A DNA stretch of 8,984 bases from Bacteroidota bacterium (GCA_003696875.1 RFHL01000031.1:1-8984); one strand, 5' to 3'; counted from the first letter of the stretch, positions 1-5,833 are shown. The notes: generated from the sequence alone by a model not told the origin. Numbers and translations are program-made.

Positions 1-414
1 GTCCGTGTCCTTGGCCAGCAAGACCGACCAGCTACCGAGGACCCTCAGGTCCAGAAACATCCGGCCGCTGTCGGCAAACTGCTGGAGATTGAGGAAAAAG
101 GATAGCTGAATGCCTTCCTGGTAACCACTCAGGTCGTAGGTGACCGTGGTCACCTGGGCGGTTCCCACGCTGTTTTCGGCCTCGTCGTCGATGTAGAGCC
201 AGGCTCCACTGCCGGGGTTTTCATAGTAGCCAATGGTCCCGGTATCCACCTGCCAGCTTGCGCCCTGACTGGCGGCCGGAGCGGACCATCCGTCGGGCAG
301 GCCTGCCTCGAAGGATTCCCAGGCCAGGGTGTCGGGCATCGGCTGCGGGCATTGGGCAACCAGGCTGGCCCCGAGGGCCAGCAGGAGGAGCAGTATGGAG
401 TATACGCGCAGCAT
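1..414 (-). CDS. Secreted choice-of-anchor-J-like surface protein, N-terminal part (runs off left edge)
   Basis: The frame is open from an ATG at 414 to base 1, giving 138 residues with no stop, so the C-terminus lies outside the window. Residues 1-20 form a typical signal peptide (short basic start, then a Leu/Ala-rich core) ending LVA|Q. A Cys follows at residue 22, but Gln sits at the lipobox -1 position, so a lipoprotein is unlikely. Residues 32-43 read WESFEAGLPDGW, a phrase typical of the start of choice-of-anchor J/cleaved-adhesin jelly-roll domains. Alternating hydrophobic and polar strands follow, consistent with a beta-sandwich. These domains bind surfaces or carbohydrate, and in Bacteroidota they are usually exported by T9SS. 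The sorting tail would be off-window and is not seen. The start lies 7 bases after the stop of the upstream coiled-coil gene, with a weak AAGG ribosome site, so the two are probably co-transcribed. The domain name rests on a short motif. Confidence 0.8.
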   Translation of the reverse strand, partial: MLRVYSILLLLLALGASLVAQCPQPMPDTLAWESFEAGLPDGWSAPAASQGASWQVDTGTIGYYENPGSGAWLYIDDEAENSVGTAQVTTVTYDLSGYQEGIQLSFFLNLQQFADSGRMFLDLRVLGSWSVLLAKDTD

Positions 415-421
415 GGAGACC

Positions 422-874
422 TTAGTCGGTGGCGTGGGTGAGTTGGGCGCGAACAGACCGAAGGCGGGCTTCGTAGCCCACCCGGTCAAAAGTCGGATCC
501 TCCTCCCGGAGGACGAGGCGCACCTCAAGGTCTTGAAGTTGCTGCAGCAACCGGAGCTGCCGTTGTGCCTGGCGCAAGCGGGCCTGGGCAGCTACGCTCC
601 TGTCCTTACTATGGCGAAGCTGCTGCAGGTCGGCTTGAACCTGCGCCAGCTGGGCGCTGGTGGTGGGGCTGGCCTGGCCCACAGCCGGGTTAACCGGCTG
701 AGAGGTTTCCCGAATCGCTGTCCCCGGCCTCTCGGGGGTGGGGTTAGCGGTTTGCAGGGCAAACCAAAGGATGGCGGCGAGTGCCAGGGCCCCTCCCGCA
801 GCCAACAGGCTGCGACGGAGTTGGGGACGCAGGCGCGTCCCGGGAGTAAGGAGCATTCGGAAGCGACTGGGCAT
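422..874 (-). CDS. Hypothetical single-pass membrane protein with C-terminal coiled coil
   Basis: I do not recognise a named family. From the ATG at 874 the product is 150 residues. It has an Arg-rich cytoplasmic N-terminus (about 1-22), one transmembrane segment at about 23-40 (Leu/Ala/Ile-rich, ending WFAL), a Pro/Thr/Ser-rich linker at about 42-73, and a Gln/Arg/Leu-rich helical region from about 74 to the end with coiled-coil heptad character. By the positive-inside rule the coil should face the periplasm. The open frame extends upstream to a GTG at 1075. That extension would translate a non-coding repeat and a terminator-like hairpin, giving a low-complexity Arg/Ser peptide, so I reject it. 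A second in-frame ATG at 856 is possible. An 11-bp inverted repeat encloses both ATGs. The next gene starts 7 bases after the stop, suggesting one transcript with the secreted surface protein. A scaffold or anchoring role is only a guess. Confidence 0.68.
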   Translation of the reverse strand: MPSRFRMLLTPGTRLRPQLRRSLLAAGGALALAAILWFALQTANPTPERPGTAIRETSQPVNPAVGQASPTTSAQLAQVQADLQQLRHSKDRSVAAQARLRQAQRQLRLLQQLQDLEVRLVLREEDPTFDRVGYEARLRSVRAQLTHATD

Positions 875-897
875 AGGTAGCGGGGTCTTACTCCCGG
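840..897 (-). promoter_or_regulatory. 11-bp inverted repeat enclosing the start codons of the coiled-coil gene
   Basis: CCGGGAGTAAG at 840-850 is the exact reverse complement of CTTACTCCCGG at 887-897, with a 36-base spacer. In the leftward mRNA the 5' arm contains GGGAG, the only Shine-Dalgarno-like string near the start. The spacer holds both candidate ATGs (874 and 856). The 3' arm lies within codons for Leu-Leu-Thr-Pro-Gly. Folded, the stem would hide GGGAG and place both starts in the loop, so a translational control element is plausible. The match is read directly; the function is inferred. Confidence 0.42.
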
Positions 898-975
898 AAG
901 GTACCGCCCGCCTCGTCGCTTTAATCAGCGTTTTGGGGTAAGGTATTACATGTGTTGGAAAGATGGCTTTTCGGT

Positions 976-1014
976 AAAAAATGCCCCGGCCTGACAGGAA
1001 AGCCAGCTGGGCCG
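976..1014 (-). terminator. Possible intrinsic terminator after the exonuclease gene
   Basis: Read leftward, CGGCC (1014-1010) can pair with GGCCG (991-987) around an 18-base loop. GGGCA and then six T's (981-976 on the minus strand) follow. The stem is short and the loop long, so this is a modest candidate. It would end the nucleotidyltransferase-exonuclease transcript before the coiled-coil gene, making the two leftward gene pairs separate units. Confidence 0.38.
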
Positions 1015-1030
1015 AGATCGCTCCCCCCGT

Positions 1031-1070
1031 ACTTCGAACCCTCAACCCGGAACTTCGAACCCGGAACTTT
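1031..1070. repeat. Tandem 14-mer intergenic repeat, copy A, adjoining the exonuclease stop codon
   Basis: The unit ACCCGGAACTTCGA occupies 1045-1058 and repeats at 1059-1069 (ACCCGGAACTT). A diverged partial unit, ACTTCGAACCC, lies at 1031-1041. The block ends 2 bases from the leftward stop codon (1074-1072). The same 14-mer recurs exactly at 5941-5954, also just beyond a leftward stop codon. It is non-coding in any plausible gene model. Its origin and function are unknown. Confidence 0.7.
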
Positions 1071-1071
1071 C

Positions 1072-1779
1072 TCACCGCACCAGACTACCCAGCCCCAGGT
1101 GGTTCTGGTCCCGGGCCATGCGCAGCAGCTTGAGCAGCAGGATCGCGGTGATGTAGGCGTCCCCCCAGGCGGTGTGCCGATCGGCCCGGGCGATGTCGTA
1201 GCGCTCGGTCAGGGCGTCGAGGGTGTAGTTCCGGTGGTTGATGTGTTCGGGACTGTGACCGGGATGTTCCAGCTTTTGGGCGAGCTGGGCGGTATCAAGA
1301 CGAAGGTTGTGGAGGTGGAATTTGCGGACCCCCAGCCGGCGCACAGCTTGCTCGATCATAGCCGCATCAAAAGCCAGATGGTGGGCCACCACCACATCGG
1401 CGCGCAGATATTGGAGAAAAGCGGCTATGGCCTCTGTTTCTTCTACGCCCAGGGCAAGCTCTGTCGGTACGATGCCGTGAACGGCTACGGCCTCCTCTTC
1501 GAGCTGGGCCTCGTTTTTGACCAGCAGCTCCAGAGAATCGTTCAGGACGATGGCTTCCTGTTCCACCGCTACGGCTCCAATGGAGAGCAGGCGGTCACGG
1601 CTGGGAGTAAGCCCCGTGGTTTCGGTATCAAACACCACAAAGCGCACCGCCTCCCAGGGCGTGTTTCGGGCAGGATGGTTGGCCCCCTGCTCGAGATAAT
1701 CACAGACAAAGTCAGGATGTCCCGCTTGGCGGCATCGCTGCAACCGGCGACTTTGGCGGATATGTTGGATCCAGCGCAT
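1072..1779 (-). CDS. DnaQ-like DEDDh 3'-5' exonuclease
   Basis: This 235-residue protein belongs to the RNase T/DNA polymerase III epsilon exonuclease family, which removes nucleotides from DNA or RNA 3' ends using two metal ions. Exo I is VVFDTETTGL with Asp51 and Glu53. Exo II is VVAHHLAFD with Asp138. Exo III is HTAWGDA with His202 and Asp207, so all DEDDh catalytic residues are present. An N-terminal basic stretch (about 1-45) precedes the catalytic domain. The ATG at 1779 shares its A with the TGA of the upstream nucleotidyltransferase gene (TGATG), implying translational coupling. This exonuclease/CNB-CBS-DUF294 pairing recurs in other bacteria, for example Pseudomonas aeruginosa PA3232-PA3233 beside an acetate-type symporter. 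A dedicated partner role therefore looks likelier than the replicative proofreading subunit. Its substrate is unknown. Confidence 0.93.
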   Translation of the reverse strand: MRWIQHIRQSRRLQRCRQAGHPDFVCDYLEQGANHPARNTPWEAVRFVVFDTETTGLTPSRDRLLSIGAVAVEQEAIVLNDSLELLVKNEAQLEEEAVAVHGIVPTELALGVEETEAIAAFLQYLRADVVVAHHLAFDAAMIEQAVRRLGVRKFHLHNLRLDTAQLAQKLEHPGHSPEHINHRNYTLDALTERYDIARADRHTAWGDAYITAILLLKLLRMARDQNHLGLGSLVR

Positions 1780-3728
1780 CAGCTACCGAAAAAGTTGAGA
1801 GAGAAGCGGGTACGAATGATGGACTGCAACTCGTCAATGGTGCGGAAGGCGTATTTCAGGGTTTGGCGCTCGATCTTATTGAGGGATTCGGGTTTGATAT
1901 AGCGGCCAGAATTGCCCTCGGCAAAGCCATTGAGGGCACGATAGCGGATCATGAGTTCGTAGGCCATAGCGGCCTCTTCGAAGAGAGCGGCATGAACGGG
2001 CTCCAGCTCGGCGAGCCGGGCATAGCGCTCGGCGGTATTCACGTAGCCGCCTTCCCGATGGTGGAGCAGCAGCAGCCGGGCCGCATCGGCGAGGGGCATC
2101 ATGCCCCGCAGCTTGATGTCAAAGCCATCCTTGTGCTTGCCCCCGCGCTCGACAATAAATTGCTTGAAAAAACTCAGCGGTGGGGGGTTGCCCAAAGCAT
2201 TTTGGGCAAAAAAGTTGATGAAGGTACCGGCCTCTTCCACCAGATCAAAGAGGTAGGTTGTAAGGGCTTCGGACAGTCTGGTATCGCCATAGCCGGCCCG
2301 GAAATCGAAGAAAATGGTGCCATGCATGAGCGCCTTGGGTTCGGGTTCCCGAATCCAGCGGGCAAAGTGGGCCTTCCAGCCGCTCAGCGGCTGATTCCAC
2401 TTGGGATTGGAGGCCATAATCTCTCCGGGGCAATGGGCGAAGCCGCAGGCTTCGAGGGTGTCAGTGACGGCCTTGCCCAGGCGCAGGAAATAGGCGGCCG
2501 TGGCCTCAGCCTCGGCCTCGGGCGGATCCTCGTACAGCAGGGCATTGTCCTGATCGGTGCGCAGCAGCTGTTCGCCCCGGCCCTCGCTGCCGAGCGACAG
2601 CCAGCAAAAAGACTGGGCAGGCGCTTCCAGGCCTTCGGCCTGCAGGGCCGCCTGCGCCATCTCGATGGCGCGGTGGATCAGGGCATCGTTGATCTCGGTA
2701 GCGGCGCTGGTGATGAAATCCACCGATATCTCCTGCTGCAGATAGGCGTGCAGCAGGTCCTCGGCCCGGTCACGGATCTCGGCGAGTTCGGCCACTGAGC
2801 GGGCCTTGCGCAGCCGCTTGACCAGCACGGCGGGATTATTCCCCTGGGCCTGCAGCACGTCGTGCTCGGAGTAGATCCCTACAAAACGGCTGTGAGGGGT
2901 GCCGTCTTCGGTTACCACCAGATGCCGGATGTTGTGCTTCATCATCACGAGGATGACTTCGGCGATGGTGCCGCCCGCCTGGACGGTTTGGACGGGCTGG
3001 TTCATGACCGTCGTGACCAGGCCGTCAATGGAGACTTTGCCGGTGCCCACCTTGCGGGTCATGTCCGTTGCCGTCACAATCCCCACCGGGTGCAGTTGCT
3101 CATTGGCGACCACGATGGAGCCCACCTTATACTCGGTCATGATCTCGGCGGCTTCTCGTACCGTGTTATGGGGCAGGCAAAAGACGACCTCTTCGTGGGG
3201 CTTGAGTTCGATCACATCTTCTTCCCGAAACAGCAGGGTACGGTTGGCGTCCTGCGTCAGGGTCCGGCGAGCCTGGCGGAGATGTCCGGGCTCGTCCCGT
3301 ACGATGGTCATGCCAGCGGCAAAGCCCGAAGCAAAGAAGACGGCCACCTTAGGATGCTTTTGCATCAGGGGCTCAAAGATGACCTTGGGAATGGCGTAGA
3401 CGAGGCTGTCTTCCACGGCTCGGGCCGTGGCGACGTAGGGCTGCCCGCTCAGGAGCGCCCGTACCCCGAAGATGTCGCCGACCTCACAGAGGTCGATGGG
3501 CTGAGCGCTCCCATCCACTTCCTGAGCTATTTCTACCTGCCCTTTGTTTAGGACGTACACATCTTCCCGGGCTGGATCCCCCTGGCGAAAGATGAGGTCT
3601 TCCGCCCGGAAAAAGCGGACCTTGACCTGGAGGGCCATGTCATACAGGTCGGCTTCGGGCAGATACGAAAAGGGCGGGTGCTGCCGCAGGAAGTCGGCGG
3701 TGCGGGTGGCAAGGCTGTGAGCGAGCAT
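1779..3728 (-). CDS. CNB-CBS-DUF294 putative regulatory nucleotidyltransferase
   Basis: From the ATG at 3728 the product is 649 residues. Residues about 14-135 form a cyclic-nucleotide-binding (CNB) fold; about 180-295 a CBS pair that may bind adenine nucleotides; about 380-395 the signature GSEGRGEQLLRTDQDN of GlnD-like nucleotidyltransferases (DUF294), with a TDQD acidic pair for metal; about 515-645 the DUF294 C-terminal helical domain, including FFKQF and KLRGMMPLADAARL. There is no transmembrane segment, so it should be cytosolic. The family is thought to transfer a nucleotide to a protein or nucleic acid in response to small molecules, but no target is established. An in-frame ATG exists at 3812 and the frame stays open to 3983. 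The farther extension crosses a G10 tract and a palindrome, so I prefer 3728, which starts just before the CNB fold. The CNB phosphate-binding cassette (about 85-102, DIFGVRALLSGQPYVATA) lacks the usual Glu and Arg. The downstream exonuclease is translationally coupled. Confidence 0.92.
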   Translation of the reverse strand: MLAHSLATRTADFLRQHPPFSYLPEADLYDMALQVKVRFFRAEDLIFRQGDPAREDVYVLNKGQVEIAQEVDGSAQPIDLCEVGDIFGVRALLSGQPYVATARAVEDSLVYAIPKVIFEPLMQKHPKVAVFFASGFAAGMTIVRDEPGHLRQARRTLTQDANRTLLFREEDVIELKPHEEVVFCLPHNTVREAAEIMTEYKVGSIVVANEQLHPVGIVTATDMTRKVGTGKVSIDGLVTTVMNQPVQTVQAGGTIAEVILVMMKHNIRHLVVTEDGTPHSRFVGIYSEHDVLQAQGNNPAVLVKRLRKARSVAELAEIRDRAEDLLHAYLQQEISVDFITSAATEINDALIHRAIEMAQAALQAEGLEAPAQSFCWLSLGSEGRGEQLLRTDQDNALLYEDPPEAEAEATAAYFLRLGKAVTDTLEACGFAHCPGEIMASNPKWNQPLSGWKAHFARWIREPEPKALMHGTIFFDFRAGYGDTRLSEALTTYLFDLVEEAGTFINFFAQNALGNPPPLSFFKQFIVERGGKHKDGFDIKLRGMMPLADAARLLLLHHREGGYVNTAERYARLAELEPVHAALFEEAAMAYELMIRYRALNGFAEGNSGRYIKPESLNKIERQTLKYAFRTIDELQSIIRTRFSLNFFGS

Positions 3729-3887
3729 AGCAGAGGGAATGGGACCGAAACAAAGGGGAATTTGGGCAGCTTCCCGCTGATTCACAAGGGTTCCCGAAGT
3801 GATTTTGGTCATTTTGAGGCCGTGGCGAAACGGTTTCACCGGGGGCGAGTGAGGTTTTCGTAAGAAATTTGGCGTTTTTGAACACAA

Positions 3888-3897
3888 CCCCCCCCCC
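3888..3897. repeat. Homopolymer C10 (G10 on the minus strand)
   Basis: Ten consecutive C's lie upstream of the leftward nucleotidyltransferase gene, 159 bases from the preferred start and 75 bases from the alternative ATG at 3812. Tracts this long slip during replication and in some bacteria switch gene expression on and off. Here it lies in probable 5' non-coding sequence, so any effect would be on promoter spacing or leader structure. Confidence 0.8.
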
Positions 3898-3971
3898 GAG
3901 TGGTTGATTGGCAAATAAATGAGCTCTTTTTTTGTAAGGACCTCTGGAGAAGCTTCCCCCTTCTTCATATT

Positions 3972-3990
3972 GGCTCGTGTCACACGAGCC
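3972..3990. repeat. Perfect 19-base palindrome (candidate operator or hairpin)
   Basis: GGCTCGTGT at 3972-3980 is the exact reverse complement of ACACGAGCC at 3982-3990 around a single central C3981. As DNA it is a symmetric site long enough for a dimeric regulator; as RNA it gives an 8-bp stem with a TCA loop. It lies in the divergent intergenic region, 222 bases before the ThuA-like start. No adjacent T-run supports a terminator, so an operator is somewhat more likely. The regulator is unknown. Confidence 0.5.
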
Positions 3991-4212
3991 CGCGTGGGTT
4001 GATGTGTTTTCCCCCTCCCCGGCTCCGAGCGGATCCATCGGCCTCAGTCAGGTGTCAGCAGCTTGACCCTTTTCGTTTCGCGTCGCGCTTCCCCATTCGA
4101 CCCGAAACTAGTCTCCGGCTACACCGTGGTGCCTCACCCATGGGCTTCTGGTATCTTAAGGCAAATGCACCTTTTTGTGTGTTTTTGGATGACTCATTCT
4201 ATTCCTACGGTT

Positions 4213-5430
4213 ATGATACGGCGCTTTTTCCTGACCTTTTTTCTTGTACTTGGCAGTTGGGCCTCCTTCGCCCAGGTCTCCATTCTGCACTACACCGAAA
4301 CCACCGGATTTGATCACAATACCCGGGTGGCTTCGCTGGCCATGTTTAATGTGTGGGCTGCAGCCCATAACTACGTCGTGGTCAATGACGACACCGGTGA
4401 TGAATTCAACACCCTGGCCAACCTGCAACAGTATGCGGTGGTGATCTTTAGCAATACCTCCGGTGCCGGAGGCCTCACCCCGGCGCAACGCGCCAATTTT
4501 GAGGCATACATCACCAATGGCGGCAGCTATATGGGGATACACGCCGCCTCCGATACCTACCGTCACAGCACCGCCAATGGCAACAACACAGGTGTGTGGG
4601 ACTGGTATGCCGAGACCGTCGCCGGTGCGTCGGTGCAGGAGTCTCCCAATCATACGGTTCAGAATCACACGGATACCTTGTTTCATCAAACCCCCGGGCA
4701 CCCCACCCTGGCCAGCTTGGCCGATCCCTGGATTAAGGTGGAAGAGTATTACTATTGGGAAGATGGTTACCTCAGTCCTGCTTTCATGGAGGTTCTGAGA
4801 GTGGGGGAAACGGGCGGAAACACCTACGATGCCCCTCGTATGATGGCCCATGTGCGGGACCTTCCCGGGGGAGGGCGGGCGTTCTACACGGCCCTGGGGC
4901 ATAGCGTAAACAACTATACGATCGACGTCGATTTTCAGAACTTCATTCGCGATGCCCTCTTGTGGCTGCTCAACGCTCCGGGCGCGATCCTGCCAGCCGG
5001 TGAGATTTCGGCTGAGGCCCACGGGGATCAGATTTGTTGGGAGGACGTCGGCGCCCACCGCGCCACCGTGGAGGCGCTGGATGGAGAGGGCCGCTGGGTG
5101 GCCGTCGCCACCTATGATGCGGGAACCAGTTGCCACACCCTGAGTGGGTGTGGGACGGCTACTCCGGTACGGGTGCGGACTATGCCGGTGCAGCGAGGCC
5201 GCCCGCGGCTGAGCCGCGTTCACCTCCTGAGTCCGCGGCCGCAGTTGCAGGTCGGGGCTGAGCGTATCACCCAGCCTTGCCTGGTGGAAACCCCTTATCG
5301 CGTCTACGACCTGCAAGGGCGTACCGTCGCCCAGGGGCGCTGGACCGAGCAGGGCCTGCCCCGCCGCCACCTTGCCCCCGGCTTGAATGTCCTCCGCATC
5401 GGTGGCCATCAGTACCGGATCAGACGCTAA
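4213..5430 (+). CDS. Secreted ThuA-like domain protein with T9SS C-terminal tail
   Basis: The 405-residue product starts at the ATG at 4213, which begins a clear signal peptide (MIRRFFLTFFLVLGSWASFA|Q, cleavage after Ala20). The open frame reaches back to 4063, but that extension lacks a signal peptide and I reject it. Residues about 22-258 form a ThuA-like domain, a class I glutamine-amidotransferase-like fold linked to trehalose and other sugar utilisation. Hallmarks are GGSYMGIHAAS (103-113), conserved VEEYYYW, and GGGRAFYTALGHS (219-231). Residues about 265-350 form a beta-rich spacer. The last ~50 residues (VYDLQGRTVAQG ... LAPGLNVLRI) match a short T9SS type A sorting domain, so the protein should be exported through the outer membrane. 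ThuA biochemistry is poorly defined, and a sugar-processing role is inference. The gene converges on the arsC-like gene, with 8 bases between stops. Confidence 0.9.
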   Translation: MIRRFFLTFFLVLGSWASFAQVSILHYTETTGFDHNTRVASLAMFNVWAAAHNYVVVNDDTGDEFNTLANLQQYAVVIFSNTSGAGGLTPAQRANFEAYITNGGSYMGIHAASDTYRHSTANGNNTGVWDWYAETVAGASVQESPNHTVQNHTDTLFHQTPGHPTLASLADPWIKVEEYYYWEDGYLSPAFMEVLRVGETGGNTYDAPRMMAHVRDLPGGGRAFYTALGHSVNNYTIDVDFQNFIRDALLWLLNAPGAILPAGEISAEAHGDQICWEDVGAHRATVEALDGEGRWVAVATYDAGTSCHTLSGCGTATPVRVRTMPVQRGRPRLSRVHLLSPRPQLQVGAERITQPCLVETPYRVYDLQGRTVAQGRWTEQGLPRRHLAPGLNVLRIGGHQYRIRR

Positions 5431-5438
5431 GGTCCGGA

Positions 5439-5795
5439 TCAGCCGCCCGCAAGGGCGGCCTTGGCACCTTCGACCGCCTTGCGGGCGTTGCCGATGAAGA
5501 TGGCTTCGCCCGTCACAACGACTGGTCGCTTCAGGAAGGTATATTCCTCCAGGATATAGCGGCGGTAATCCGCCTCACTGAGTTTTTTTTCGTTCAAGCC
5601 CCACTGCCGGTACTTCATCGCCCGGCGGCTGAAAAGCGCCTCATACGAACCGGCAAGCCGGTACATCTCGTCCAGTTCGGCCTCGGTGATGGGGGCGCTC
5701 TTGATCTCGCGCAGCACTACCTCGGGCCCCGGATCCAACTCGGCCAGGATCTTCTGGCAGGTGTTGCAGGTGGCGAGGTGAAATATCTTGGTCAT
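5439..5795 (-). CDS. ArsC/Spx/YffB-family thioredoxin-fold protein
   Basis: This small cytosolic protein has 118 residues, the usual family length. It opens with a beta strand and the redox motif CNTCQK (Cys10, Cys13). Arg57, within LFSRRAMKYR, and Arg90, within FLKRPVVV, sit where the family has conserved basic residues. The tail GEAIFIGN fits the ArsC fold. Members include glutathione- or glutaredoxin-dependent arsenate reductases and Spx-type regulators. The CxxC is not diagnostic of arsenate reduction, and no arsenite pump or ArsR regulator is in view, so a general redox role is equally possible. The leftward coding strand contains an A8 run (5590-5583) encoding Glu-Lys-Lys. The last codons form a GC-rich hairpin. 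It lies 167 bases after the PPK2 gene on the same strand, and its start codon adjoins a heptanucleotide array. Confidence 0.88.
   Translation of the reverse strand: MTKIFHLATCNTCQKILAELDPGPEVVLREIKSAPITEAELDEMYRLAGSYEALFSRRAMKYRQWGLNEKKLSEADYRRYILEEYTFLKRPVVVTGEAIFIGNARKAVEGAKAALAGG
5442..5459. terminator. GC-rich hairpin between convergent genes (candidate bidirectional terminator)
   Basis: GCCGCCC (5442-5448) pairs perfectly with GGGCGGC (5453-5459) around a GCAA tetraloop. It spans the last codons of the leftward arsC-like gene and lies 11 bases after the stop of the rightward ThuA-like gene. Neither side has a T-run, so it may stall RNA polymerase or protect 3' ends without being a classical intrinsic terminator. 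It may also arise simply from Ala/Gly codons. Confidence 0.38.
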
Positions 5796-5798
5796 GGA

Positions 5799-5833
5799 GA
5801 AGTCGGATGTGAGAAGTCTGAAGTCAGAAGGAA
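5799..5833. repeat. Heptanucleotide tandem array (GAAGTCN) abutting the arsC-like start
   Basis: Units in exact 7-base register are GAAGTCG (5799), a diverged GATGTGA (5806), GAAGTCT (5813), GAAGTCA (5820) and a diverged GAAGGAA (5827). A detached GAAGTCA follows at 5904-5910. The array begins 3 bases upstream of the leftward arsC-like start codon, so it lies in that gene's 5' leader. It is non-coding. Short heptad repeats of this kind expand and contract by slippage. Confidence 0.62.

Larger units (their letters stand above)
3729..4212. other. Divergent gene-free region between the nucleotidyltransferase and ThuA-like genes
   Basis: No supportable gene lies in these 484 bases. Open frames entering it are N-terminal extensions of the flanking genes and translate repeats and homopolymers. 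It should hold the promoters of both divergent genes. Strict Bacteroidota promoters (TTTG, about 20 bases, TAnnTTTG) were not found. Near matches to the -7 box are TTTATTTG (3919-3912, leftward) and TGTTTTTG (4180-4187, rightward), each lacking a -33 partner. It contains a 10-C run and a perfect 19-base palindrome, listed separately. Confidence 0.7.

Noticed and set aside
1031..1070. Possible tRNA T-arm, because the reverse strand reads GGGTTCGAAG
   Set aside because: The bases after TTCGAAG do not pair with the preceding CCGGG, no acceptor or anticodon stems exist, and the string is a tandem repeat unit.
875..1075. N-terminal extension of the coiled-coil protein to a GTG at 1075
   Set aside because: It would translate the 14-mer repeat and a terminator-like hairpin into Arg/Ser-rich low-complexity peptide, and the GTG overlaps the exonuclease stop. 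The ATG at 874 gives a sensible membrane-protein start.
1863..3551. Long plus-strand open frames (311 and 229 codons) opposite the nucleotidyltransferase gene
   Set aside because: They are GC-driven antisense shadows: no family motifs, no signal peptide, and the minus-strand frame has clear conserved domains throughout.
3729..3983. 85-residue N-terminal extension of the nucleotidyltransferase
   Set aside because: The frame crosses the G10 tract and part of the palindrome, and it precedes a CNB domain that normally starts near the N-terminus.
4156..5409. 417-codon minus-strand frame opposite the ThuA-like gene
   Set aside because: It lacks recognisable motifs and has shadow-like composition; the plus strand encodes signal peptide, ThuA motifs and a T9SS tail.
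5583..5590. A8 run in the coding strand of the arsC-like gene as a programmed frameshift site
   Set aside because: The zero frame encodes a complete, normal-length family member; no alternative-frame product or stimulatory structure is evident.
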